Source of the DNA: Amphritea sp. 1_MG-2023
Lineage (GTDB): Bacteria > Pseudomonadota > Gammaproteobacteria > Pseudomonadales > Balneatricaceae
Direction of reading: 5' to 3'
Assembly: GCF_030547545.1 (NCBI RefSeq)
Contig: NZ_JAUOQE010000005.1
Span: 1 to 64,000 of the forward strand
Length of the DNA stretch: 64,000 nucleotides
Under the pieces are notes generated by a model. That model saw only the letters and a list, made by a program, of their open reading frames with translations. It searched no databases and had not been told where the DNA came from. Both the position numbers and the translations under genes were made by a program. Shown here in pieces: positions 51,873-59,920 of the stretch; position 1 is the first letter of the stretch, and the number at the start of each line of letters is the position of its first letter.

Positions 51873-52024
51873 AACGAGAACTATCGGTATATTGATAGTA
51901 AACACCGACAAATCTCGTTAAAAATTTCCGGTATAGGAATATAACCCCCTCCCAGCTATCCAGGCGTGTTAAACGCCAACATCTATAGTATACGCATCAT
52001 CTGCAGATCAAATATTGATCAGCA
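51873..52024. repeat. Cluster of inverted repeats upstream of the YagK/YfjJ-like gene (candidate origin)
   Basis: Four symmetrical elements lie in about 150 bases: ACTATC/GATAGT (51880-51885, 51894-51899) nested inside AACGAGA/TCTCGTT (51873-51879, 51913-51919); GGCGT/ACGCC (51963-51967, 51973-51977); and TGCAGATCAA/TTGATCAGCA (52002-52011, 52015-52024, one mismatch). The gap 51783-52072 has no other content. Dense symmetry before a replication-like gene suggests an origin or a regulatory hub. Confidence 0.5.
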
Positions 52025-52072
52025 ATGCTATCGATGTAGCGGGCTGCTCTGTTAACAACAACGGAGTTCACT

Positions 52073-52729
52073 ATGCAAAATAAACGCGTACCAGAAAACA
52101 CTAACTTAAGTGTATGGAATCAGCCCTATTACGCAGGGCTGCCAGTCAATACTCGCTATGAATTAGTCGAGTTATACCTCAGTAAATTAAAGAGTGTGAT
52201 TGATCTTTCCATTCAGGATTATCCCAGAGTCTACGCTGTGTGTTTGCAGCTGCACTGCCAATATCCAACAGACGAATTAACGAACAGTAACAAGGTAATG
52301 GGCAGGTTCAAGGATGCGCTTGATTCCAGAATCGCGAGTTATCAAAAACGTTCGACGCGAAACGATCTGCCACTCGATCGTTGCAGGGTAAGAATAGTTT
52401 GGGGACGAGAACAGAGTGGATCACATGTTCCTCACTTCCATGTCGTATTACTGTTTAACCGGGAACTTTTCTATACTCTGGGGTCATTCCTCCCAGGTGC
52501 AGGTAGTCTTTTTCAAATCATTCAGAGTGCTTGGTGCTCTGCATTGAATATCCCAAGGGAATATGCGGCTGGTTTAGTTCATGTCCCATCTAATGCGGAG
52601 TACTACCTGAATCGTTCTGATGACTACGCGCAACTATCAAGCTTCTTTCAGCACGCAAGCTATCTTTGCAAAGTGGATACGAAGTGCTTTGGCCAAGTGC
52701 TACAAAGCTTCGGAGGATCTCGTAAGTAA
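52073..52729 (+). CDS. YagK/YfjJ-domain protein (inovirus Gp2-like)
   Basis: A 218-residue protein of the YagK/YfjJ C-terminal-domain family, also annotated as inovirus Gp2. The segment RVRIVWGREQSGSHVPHFHV contains a His-X-His pair (PHFHVVLLFN) that in related replication proteins belongs to an HUH-type metal site; the later Tyr-rich helix (AEYYLNRSDDYAQL) could supply a nucleophile. Members occur in cryptic prophages and satellites. A replication role is inferred, not shown. It is preceded by an inverted-repeat cluster. Confidence 0.8.
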   Translation: MQNKRVPENTNLSVWNQPYYAGLPVNTRYELVELYLSKLKSVIDLSIQDYPRVYAVCLQLHCQYPTDELTNSNKVMGRFKDALDSRIASYQKRSTRNDLPLDRCRVRIVWGREQSGSHVPHFHVVLLFNRELFYTLGSFLPGAGSLFQIIQSAWCSALNIPREYAAGLVHVPSNAEYYLNRSDDYAQLSSFFQHASYLCKVDTKCFGQVLQSFGGSRK

Positions 52730-52806
52730 CCTGTAAAACGCTTCTCTCTTATACATGTTATGACCACGGCCATGCCGTTGTACCAATATGATTAGGAGAG
52801 ATAGCT

Positions 52807-53244
52807 ATGTCAGAACGTAACCTTTCGATTACCGAGCGTTGGATACAGCAATACGAGCAGGCGCATCCAGAAGTGTTGAACCAAGGTTGGAACCACAATC
52901 AGGATCAGCGCCGTTTGCCGTCTACGTCATTGAAGCCTGCTACTCCGTCACAGCAGTCGAAAACAGGGGGTAATGCGTGTCTCTGGAATGCATTACCCGA
53001 AACTGTGTTGCCTGAATCTCAGCAACGGATAGTAGACCCGGTGGTGCTGGCGGCAATTCATGCGCGCAAATCACTGAAACTGACTCAGGCAAAGTTCGCG
53101 CGATGCCTGGGGCTCAGTCCTCGCACTGTCAGTGAGTGGGAACAAGGGCGTCGACAGCCAAGTGGTGCTGCACGCACGCTGCTGCATTGGGTAGTCAAGC
53201 GTCCGGACTATGTAAAAGAGGCACTCAAAACGCTACAGCAATAA
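52807..53244 (+). CDS. XRE-type helix-turn-helix regulator
   Basis: A 145-residue protein whose C-terminal half (residues about 80-135) is a lambda-repressor-like helix-turn-helix: ARKSLKLTQAKFARCLGLSP, then RTVSEWEQGRRQPSGAARTL. The N-terminal 75 residues are polar and low in complexity. No toxin partner is seen beside it. Good ribosome-binding site (AGGAGAG). Confidence 0.8.
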   Translation: MSERNLSITERWIQQYEQAHPEVLNQGWNHNQDQRRLPSTSLKPATPSQQSKTGGNACLWNALPETVLPESQQRIVDPVVLAAIHARKSLKLTQAKFARCLGLSPRTVSEWEQGRRQPSGAARTLLHWVVKRPDYVKEALKTLQQ

Positions 53245-53366
53245 TCCCTAAGGTTTTTAGCTTAATACGTCACTGCAGTAATTTCTGACACAAACCCCCA
53301 ATGATACAGACAAGTACGTCGCCCTTACTCATGAACGGAATCATTACATCTACAGAGGATTTAGAC

Positions 53367-53615
53367 ATGTCAGACACCCTAAAGAAAGAAAAGCCTTCCA
53401 AAAGTAAACGTAACCGTACCTCTAGTATCCGACTGCTAGAAAGTCGTGGTATTGAATACATTACTAATAACGATGGCATTCATCTGATTGTTACTGGTAA
53501 CTACAGCTTTATCGACTTCTGGCCGGGCACCGGAAAATGGAAAACACGGAATAACGCCATGAGTGGTTTTGGTGTATTTGGACTGTTAGAGATGATCGAC
53601 TCTGGTCAGATCTGA
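53367..53615 (+). CDS. Small hypothetical phage-like protein
   Basis: An 82-residue protein with a basic N-terminus (KKEKPSKSKRNRTSS) and a compact C-terminal part (SRGIEYITNNDGIHLIVT; SFIDFWPGTGKWKTRNN) resembling small proteins found near phage or plasmid replication genes. The family is not recognised. The ATG at 53367 follows AGAGGAT at a suitable distance; an open frame extending back to 53301 is rejected. A terminator follows. Confidence 0.7.
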   Translation: MSDTLKKEKPSKSKRNRTSSIRLLESRGIEYITNNDGIHLIVTGNYSFIDFWPGTGKWKTRNNAMSGFGVFGLLEMIDSGQI

Positions 53616-53643
53616 AGCGTCGAGTATTGGTGGTTCGTTCCTC

Positions 53644-53674
53644 AAGAGGCTAACCCTTCAAGGTGACGCCTCTT
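53644..53674 (+). terminator. Terminator after the small protein gene
   Basis: AAGAGGC pairs with GCCTCTT, with an inner CCTT/AAGG pairing, followed by CTTACC. A second nested inverted repeat (ACGATGA/TCATCGT at 53691-53697 and 53726-53732) lies just before the helicase gene. Confidence 0.6.
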
Positions 53675-53743
53675 CTTACCTTATCTAAAGACGATGACTG
53701 TCAGACTTGGAATTCATGTCTAAGTTCATCGTGACTGCACCTT

Positions 53744-55213
53744 ATGAGACTGCATATGAATACTCCTATTGAACTAAATACTGATCAGCAATCGGCGATG
53801 GCCGAGATTAAACCATTTTTAACGAATCCGTCACAACAGGCCTTCGTGCTGTGCGGTAGTGCAGGCACAGGTAAGACAACGTTGGTGGCTAGGATTCTAG
53901 AGCTTGCATACTCACTTGAGCTTCAGTCCATGTTAGTAGCGCCAACGGGGCGAGCAGCCCGGATACTTCAGGGTAAGCTAGATCACATGCTACCCGCTCA
54001 GTTAAAGGGTATTAAAGTATCTACCCTACATGGTGCTATTTACTACCAATCTAAAATGACAATTGATGAGTCTCGTCATGAGGACGGATTGTCTGCCATG
54101 CAGATGGACTTCTCACTCAAGAAACAGGGGAATGCATTTGATCTGTTAATCGTTGATGAAGCCTCGATGGTGGGCGATGCTGCTATGCATCAGAAAACCT
54201 TACGTTTTGGCAGTAGTCGATTGTTAACCGATCTGGTGGGCTATGTGAACTTTCTATACCAGGAAGGTATGGTCAGTAAACCAATCAAGCTATTGTTCGT
54301 GGGCGATTTGGCTCAATTGCCACCAGTAGGCAGCGAACAATCACCCGCACTATCCCCAAGCTACCTTGATAAACACTTCGGCATACAGGCACAGCGCTAT
54401 GAGCTAACGCAAGTGATGCGACAAGCTGAGGGTAGTCATATTCTTCCACTGGCAAACGCTATCCGGAAGACAATCTTCCAGCCCATAGACCAGCCGCTTA
54501 AGATCAAATACAACGAAACCGATGTACAGCAAACGGACTTTTATTCAGCTGTTAAATTGATCGCTGATAATGTTCGACAAAACCGCTCGTCCGTTGCGGT
54601 AGTCTACCTCAACAGCATTGCCCTGGAATACAATCTAGGGGTGCGCAAGCTGCTGTGGGGAAATGGTTATTGTATTACGCACGACGATGATCATCTGTTG
54701 GTGACCCGTAATTCTCCGTCACTTGGGTTAAGCAATGGTGACCTAGTAAAAGTACACAGCGTGCTCACATCTCAGCTGATAGAGACGGTTAGGCTGCCGA
54801 ATGGCCATTTTGTGAATCTTAAGTTTCGAGAAGTACGCCTGACTCCAAACACACATGGTAGTGACAGGGATAGTGAAACCATTCAGTGCACCATTCTCGA
54901 AAATCTGCTGCATTCATCTAACAGTGACTTAAAAGCTGAAGAGCAGGATGCCCTCTATGAATTGGTCAAACAACGTAATCCATACTTAGATCCAAATAGT
55001 AGTGCGTTTGAAGAAGCTATGCGTGATGACCCTTACTACAACGCTCTGCAGGTGCGATTTGGTTATGCACTTACCTGCCATAAAGCACAGGGCGGAGAGT
55101 GGCAGGAGGTTATAGTTGATCCGATGGGTGTTCAGCTGGGTTCTCAGCAAGGGAAACGGTGGCTTTACACGGCAGTGACTCGGGCGTCTAAGTCTTTGCT
55201 GTTAGTGCAATAA
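53744..55213 (+). CDS. RecD-like superfamily 1 helicase
   Basis: A 489-residue SF1B ATPase. Walker A GSAGTGKTT at residues about 38-46, Walker B LIVDEASMV near 137, motif III GDLAQLPPVGS, and the C-terminal helicase half ending FGYALTCHKAQGGEW and YTAVTRASKSLLLV. Related to RecD2/TraA-type helicases of mobile elements and to AAA_30 proteins. It lacks the N-terminal extensions of RecD2. An alternative ATG lies at 53756; neither has a clear ribosome-binding site. A role in element replication or recombination is inferred. Confidence 0.85.
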   Translation: MRLHMNTPIELNTDQQSAMAEIKPFLTNPSQQAFVLCGSAGTGKTTLVARILELAYSLELQSMLVAPTGRAARILQGKLDHMLPAQLKGIKVSTLHGAIYYQSKMTIDESRHEDGLSAMQMDFSLKKQGNAFDLLIVDEASMVGDAAMHQKTLRFGSSRLLTDLVGYVNFLYQEGMVSKPIKLLFVGDLAQLPPVGSEQSPALSPSYLDKHFGIQAQRYELTQVMRQAEGSHILPLANAIRKTIFQPIDQPLKIKYNETDVQQTDFYSAVKLIADNVRQNRSSVAVVYLNSIALEYNLGVRKLLWGNGYCITHDDDHLLVTRNSPSLGLSNGDLVKVHSVLTSQLIETVRLPNGHFVNLKFREVRLTPNTHGSDRDSETIQCTILENLLHSSNSDLKAEEQDALYELVKQRNPYLDPNSSAFEEAMRDDPYYNALQVRFGYALTCHKAQGGEWQEVIVDPMGVQLGSQQGKRWLYTAVTRASKSLLLVQ

Positions 55214-55337
55214 AATTATATCTTCAAAAAACAACCAAATTAACAGCCGCAGCGATATGAGCAATCAATGTTTGCCGACTTTTCCTACCTCATAAACCAA
55301 TGGAAAAATTCACCATGAAATCAAATTAAGAACTGTA

Positions 55338-55517
55338 ATGGACATCACCTGCTTAGCACGCTCCACTATCTATAAGCACATTGCGGATGGCATCTTTTCT
55401 AAGCCCGTATCACTGGGTGAACGAGCAGTGGCCTGGGTAGAGAGCGAGGTACAAGATTGGGGTTTAGGTAAGATTGAACAGAGTGATGGTAGCCTGCATC
55501 ATGCGACTATTATATAA
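55338..55517 (+). pseudogene. Second AlpA-like gene, apparently lacking its normal start
   Basis: Codons from 55338 give MDITCLARSTIYKHIADG, then VSLGERAVAWVESEVQDW, an AlpA helix-turn-helix matching the gene at 51585 in pattern. Homologous residues continue upstream of this ATG (EIKLRTV in the same frame), but no start codon is found before an in-frame stop. The gene therefore either starts internally, losing about nine residues, or is decayed at the 5' end. It has 59 residues as drawn, below the usual AlpA length. Confidence 0.6.
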
Positions 55518-55586
55518 GCAAGGCTTTCGAATAAGAGACTAGAGTTTGATAGAGGAAAATATGAAAGCCTAGCACACCTAATGTTT

Positions 55587-55616
55587 GCCATACCTGACAC
55601 TCAGTTCAGGTATGGC
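55587..55616. terminator. Hairpin after the second AlpA-like gene
   Basis: GCCATACCTGA and TCAGGTATGGC form a perfect 11-base-pair stem with an eight-base loop, followed by TTAGCCCTTAATTT. It may end transcription of the replication module and insulate the dpt operon. Confidence 0.6.
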
Positions 55617-56061
55617 TTAGCCCTTAATTTCTGCATGAAAATCATAACTATTTGATTTAATGTATTCTTTTTTTGGGATTTGTAATCATGGTTATTTTAT
55701 GGTTTATTTGATATGTTAATAAAAAAAATAAGTATAATTGTATTTGCCGCGCCAACCCACTGATGGAATAGAGCTGCTAAAGGCTAAGGATTAGTCTGAT
55801 TTATGAAGTTATCTCAGAAAGCATGGACCATATTACCCCTCCTATCCTGTAGATCCCGTGTTGCTGTTGTCTTGGCTAATTATTTCTCTTTAAAGAAGGC
55901 ACTACTTACACCTTTTATCGTAATGTGCTCTTCAATATTAGCTGCAGTGACTAAATGGAGCTCTATTTCTCTGAGTCGGTATTTTCAGCAAGTAAGTTGC
56001 TGTTTTTATTCTAATGCTTATCGCGCCATTAGAAGGAAGGTAAGGCTGAGGAACATAAGGT
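55617..56061. other. AT-rich gap before the restriction module
   Basis: About 445 bases without a supported gene. It is very AT-rich in the first third and contains the candidate promoter at 55708-55738. An open frame of 88 codons at 55803-56069 has no ribosome-binding site and no recognisable family, so it is not called. Confidence 0.5.
55708..55738 (+). promoter_or_regulatory. Candidate promoter for the dpt module
   Basis: TTGATA at 55708-55713 and TATAAT at 55733-55738. The hexamers are good, but the 19-base spacer is longer than ideal. It is the best-looking promoter upstream of dptF. Confidence 0.35.
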
Positions 56062-56912
56062 ATGGTTGAATTTGTAAACCTGTACCCTTTACTCCAGGAA
56101 TTTATTGATATTGTTATTTGGCCTAAAGGTTCAGAGCGGGCACCGCACAGGCCCTTGCTGATACTTTATGCACTCGGTGCTTTGTCTCGAGGAGTTGAAA
56201 AAATTTCTTTCATTGACTTAGAAGGACCGGTGCGAGAGGTGTTGCGGGAACTTGGTTACTTAAGAATGCTGGCTTTTGCACCGCAAGAGCCAGTAATACC
56301 GACGCAAAAATCACTGAGTTTAGAAAGCAAAACGTTCCGGATTTCTTTCACTCAGATATTATCCAGGCATTTAAGACAGTCCCACTACTGCAAAATATCA
56401 TGCAAACTTCCTTTTCACGATACTCTGCACGCTGAAATCATCGAACGCTGCGGTATTGAGCTTCAATGCAGTAAAAAGTCCATAAAACGCGATCCAGAAT
56501 TTCGAGGTAAAATACTTACAGCCTACCAATACAGCCGTGCCATCGGCAACTTAGAGGTGCAGTTGGATGGACGGCATCTCGCGCTGGAAACGGTCCATAT
56601 CAAATGGCATGCGGAGGGTCGCTCTGATGATAAAGAAATGGCATCGCGATGTATTCACTGCACCATAAACTATTCGATAAAGGGGCTTTCACTGTGTCTG
56701 CTGGGCGCATTACCTTATCCGAGTGTTGCTATGGAAATTCGGGCTTTGAGTTCCCATTGCTTCGCTACCATGGTAAGCCCATCAATGCGCCGGTACCTTC
56801 CTTATATAGCACGTTGGCTGAATACTTTAAGTGGCACGAGAAAGAGGCCTTCAAGAGGCAAACTCGAGAGTGGCCACGAGAGCTCTCGGAAAATAAAGGT
56901 GTTGCCTCTTAG
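56062..56912 (+). pseudogene. Broken phosphorothioated-DNA-binding HNH endonuclease
   Basis: Pieces of one protein are spread over two reading frames. Frame 1 starts at 56062 with SERAPHRPLLILYALGALSR and the start of the sulfur-binding domain (FIDLEGPVREVLRELG). The homologous sequence then jumps to the third frame (LLKNAGFCTARASNTDAKIT; FHSDIIQAFKTVPLLQNIMQ) and returns to frame 1 (HDTLHAEIIERCGIEL; LETVHIKWHAEG). It jumps once more at about 56635, where loss of one A in AAAGAAATGG puts the HNH tail (GIAMYSLHHKLFDKGAFTVS) in another frame. The zinc cysteines of the usual CAxCG motif are also changed to Arg and Gly, and the middle of the sulfur-binding domain seems deleted. Family: ScoMcrA-like endonucleases that cut phosphorothioated DNA. 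Clearly inactive. Confidence 0.8.
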
Positions 56913-56946
56913 GCAGTACACGACAAGTTAACAGGAGGTTGGTTGA

Positions 56947-58542
56947 GTGAACATGGACCTAAGAGAAGCACTGAGCATACTTTCAAAATCGTCCCCCTAT
57001 GCAGTGACTACTGTCAGTGAACTGGCAGGTACAGAATTTGATGAGCTGAAGAAGTGTCTCTATGTCAAGACCGAAATAGAGGAAGCCTTTGAGGCTAAGC
57101 TGGCTAAGATTAAGTCAGGTGAGATTCTCTTTCTGTGCGGAAGCAGTGGCGACGGAAAGTCAGAAATATTGACCAAGTACAAAAAAAAGAACGAGCAATA
57201 TATCGATTTTCACTTGGATGCAACGCATAGCTTCAAGCCGGACATGAGTGCTATTGATACTCTGGATAAGGTATTTGCAGACCACGCTGCTGGTAGTCGT
57301 CCCCTAGTTGTGGGCATCAATATAGGAATGCTCGGTAACTACGAGCGTGAGGGGAGTGATACTCATGCTTCAATAAAGCAGGCTATTAATGCCTTTTTAA
57401 ATAATGAAACGATTGATAGCCACTTCACTTTTTTGGATTTCGAGTCTTATCCTAAATTCACCATCAAAGATGGCCGAGTCAGTTCACCATTCTTCAGTAA
57501 CTTACTCGATAATGTAGTGAAGGATGACCGCAGCAATAAATTCCGCGAATACTTCAATAAGGACTACGGTAATCCGAAAGAGGCCGTGCTGTGCTCGAAT
57601 TACCTAATGTTACGCGATCGTCGTATTCAAAATGTTGTGATCGAATTATTACTCAATGCGCGTATCCGTAAAGATCAATTTGTGACCGCTCGCATGCTAT
57701 TGGACTTCATTCACAGCATTCTGACAGGCCCAAATTATCTATTCGATAATCTGTTTAATGGAGGGGACAACGAACTATTGAAAGTACTAATCGACTTTGA
57801 CCCCAGTGTAATTCGTAATCACAAGCTCGACCTGTTTATTCTGCATCGCACCTTAGAGCTACAAGATGAGGACTACCGGGCATTTCAGACAGCTGTTACG
57901 AAGAAGTTTGGGCTACCTAATAACCTCGACCCGCAATCCACGGTGCGCATGCTCTACATATTGAAGGAGTGCGATTTAGGCTCTAATTACCACCGTAATT
58001 TCAAAGGCTCATTTAATGAGCGGCCTTTGCAGAAGTATAAGCAAGTGTGGGAGGCACACCGCAACTACGACGGTAACAGTAACGACAAAAAGTGGCTGCG
58101 CGAGTTCTATAGCAAAATCGTACTGAAGGCAATCAACAAATACGCTAATCGCAATGCAGCTTATCTATCCAAAGATGAGTTCTACCTGTCATCTCACGGT
58201 GGCTGTGACCTCGCCGCCGAAGTAGAGCTAAGCATCGATTATAAGTCCATAGAGGCTAATAACTCCGAAGACCTAGCGGCTTTTAATATGTATCTCGAGG
58301 TGGATGGGGAGAAGCTTGAGGCAATACCGATAGGTGTGAATCTTCTCGTGCTGATGATGGATATTGTGGAGGGCTACCGGCCAAATAAATATGACAAAAA
58401 TAGTGTGGTGTTACTCGATGAGTTGATCACGAAGATTACTCAAAAGGCTAGTGCTGCTGATACATTGTTTCTTCATAAGGATGGCGAGCGTATTAAGCTT
58501 AGAGCTAGCTCTGATAATGAAATACGTGTGAGTGGTTTATAA
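56947..58542 (+). CDS. dptF: DNA phosphorothioation-dependent restriction protein DptF
   Basis: First gene of the DndFGH/DptFGH restriction complex, which damages DNA lacking the phosphorothioate mark. The 531-residue product matches DptF in length and has a P-loop GSSGDGKS at residues 65-72. A likely sensor/lid region and a C-terminal part rich in charged residues follow. The GTG at 56947 is preferred because AGGAGG (56933-56938) lies eight bases before it; an ATG at 56953 is the alternative. One base separates its stop from dptG. Confidence 0.9.
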   Translation: MNMDLREALSILSKSSPYAVTTVSELAGTEFDELKKCLYVKTEIEEAFEAKLAKIKSGEILFLCGSSGDGKSEILTKYKKKNEQYIDFHLDATHSFKPDMSAIDTLDKVFADHAAGSRPLVVGINIGMLGNYEREGSDTHASIKQAINAFLNNETIDSHFTFLDFESYPKFTIKDGRVSSPFFSNLLDNVVKDDRSNKFREYFNKDYGNPKEAVLCSNYLMLRDRRIQNVVIELLLNARIRKDQFVTARMLLDFIHSILTGPNYLFDNLFNGGDNELLKVLIDFDPSVIRNHKLDLFILHRTLELQDEDYRAFQTAVTKKFGLPNNLDPQSTVRMLYILKECDLGSNYHRNFKGSFNERPLQKYKQVWEAHRNYDGNSNDKKWLREFYSKIVLKAINKYANRNAAYLSKDEFYLSSHGGCDLAAEVELSIDYKSIEANNSEDLAAFNMYLEVDGEKLEAIPIGVNLLVLMMDIVEGYRPNKYDKNSVVLLDELITKITQKASAADTLFLHKDGERIKLRASSDNEIRVSGL

Positions 58543-58543
58543 A

Positions 58544-59920
58544 ATGTCGGTATTGAAGAAAGGCCTTAAGGTCTCGAGTACAAACAATTTAAGCAGTTAC
58601 TTCCCTATACGAACCAACAGCAGTGAGGGGGCTTTTGACTGGGATGTTGCCCGAGGCATTGTGATACGCAATATCTATAAGAAGGATATAGTCAAATCGA
58701 TCCGAGACGCGAAGAATGTCGACGATAAGCTCGGACATAGCCTGACTAGCTTTCGCGACGCCTGTCGCTGTGATTTCAAAAAGCGCTTGGATGAGCACGA
58801 ACTGTGGGCCTACATTAATGAAATGTACTTCAGCGGTGATGCGGTGTATCACGTGGCCCCAGAGAGTTTTTTATTTAAATTGGCAGGTTTAACTGCTAAC
58901 TCACCTAAACATCGCTTAGGTGATATGTTCTCAAGTCTTATGCAGGCCTTTTACGTTGAAAAACCAGCTAGGATAGAACGAAATTTTCTTGAGCAGCAAG
59001 TAGTTGATACCTTGCGCAGTGAGAAAATTTTAGAGAATTATGAAGGTCGTCGAATGTCAAAAGGAATTAATGAAAAGCCTTATTTGCCATTTTTGACCGA
59101 TTTTTTTCAGAAAGACTTGGGGTTTTTAGTATCCCATCCACGTTACCTCATAAATAACCTTGAAGAGTTATTGAAGCTTTACGCCTATTTATATACAGCG
59201 CAGATGGCTTTAAATATAAAAGGGTGGCGTGTAGAACCAAGCGCTAAACCTTTGTATTTTATTATGGAGAATGAGACGGCCAGTAAAGAGCGCTCCGATC
59301 TTGTTAAAAATGGCCATCAAAAAGTTGCTCGTTATTTGAAATTTATATTTCCTTATTTATCGGTGGCTGAGAGCTTGCAGGCGCCAGATGCCAGTATGAA
59401 TCAACATCGCCTGCCTTTATGGCAATTGGCTGGTAAGCTTACCGAAAAAGATGCGTTGGTAATGCAGTCTTATGCTAAGGCATTCGCCGAAGATAGAAAT
59501 AAGGATGGTGATTACCATTTCCCTTATATTCTGAATAATCCTGATCCTTTGTATTGGTTGGAAATTATTTTGGATACATCTCTTCGACAGTTTGATAAAG
59601 GGAAGTCTCGTGCAGCTGCTCAAGCTAAGTTTATTAAATCTACAGAGTTAGAGCTGTGTTCTCCTTTTGTTAAGAGTCGTGGGCAGGCAGGCAAAGTTCT
59701 GGTAATGAACCAGGATTATCTCTTGCTACTTACTAACTTGGCGATTGGTGAATGTCATGAGAAATTGAGATTTCATGAACTGCTCCAAGAGTTCCAAGCT
59801 CGTGGTGTTTATTTTGATAAGAAGTCGCAGCAGTCACTTATTCGGTTTTATGAGCGGGTGGGTAATGTTGAACGAATGAGTGATAGTGGAGATGCTGTAT
59901 ATGTCCGTAAGACAGTTTGA
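58544..59920 (+). CDS. dptG: DNA phosphorothioation-dependent restriction protein DptG
   Basis: Second subunit of the phosphorothioate-dependent restriction complex, 458 residues, without recognised catalytic motifs. Identity rests on length, the N-terminal SSYFPIRTNSSEGAFDWD segment and its place between dptF and dptH. The ATG at 58544 follows the dptF stop by one base (coupled translation); an in-frame GTG at 58532 is less likely. The end overlaps dptH by 20 bases. Codon use becomes more AT-rich in the second half. Confidence 0.87.
   Translation: MSVLKKGLKVSSTNNLSSYFPIRTNSSEGAFDWDVARGIVIRNIYKKDIVKSIRDAKNVDDKLGHSLTSFRDACRCDFKKRLDEHELWAYINEMYFSGDAVYHVAPESFLFKLAGLTANSPKHRLGDMFSSLMQAFYVEKPARIERNFLEQQVVDTLRSEKILENYEGRRMSKGINEKPYLPFLTDFFQKDLGFLVSHPRYLINNLEELLKLYAYLYTAQMALNIKGWRVEPSAKPLYFIMENETASKERSDLVKNGHQKVARYLKFIFPYLSVAESLQAPDASMNQHRLPLWQLAGKLTEKDALVMQSYAKAFAEDRNKDGDYHFPYILNNPDPLYWLEIILDTSLRQFDKGKSRAAAQAKFIKSTELELCSPFVKSRGQAGKVLVMNQDYLLLLTNLAIGECHEKLRFHELLQEFQARGVYFDKKSQQSLIRFYERVGNVERMSDSGDAVYVRKTV

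Noticed and set aside
55803-56069. Open frame of 88 codons before the HNH remnant
   Set aside because: No ribosome-binding site, no recognisable family, odd composition, and it overlaps the next gene's start. Probably chance.
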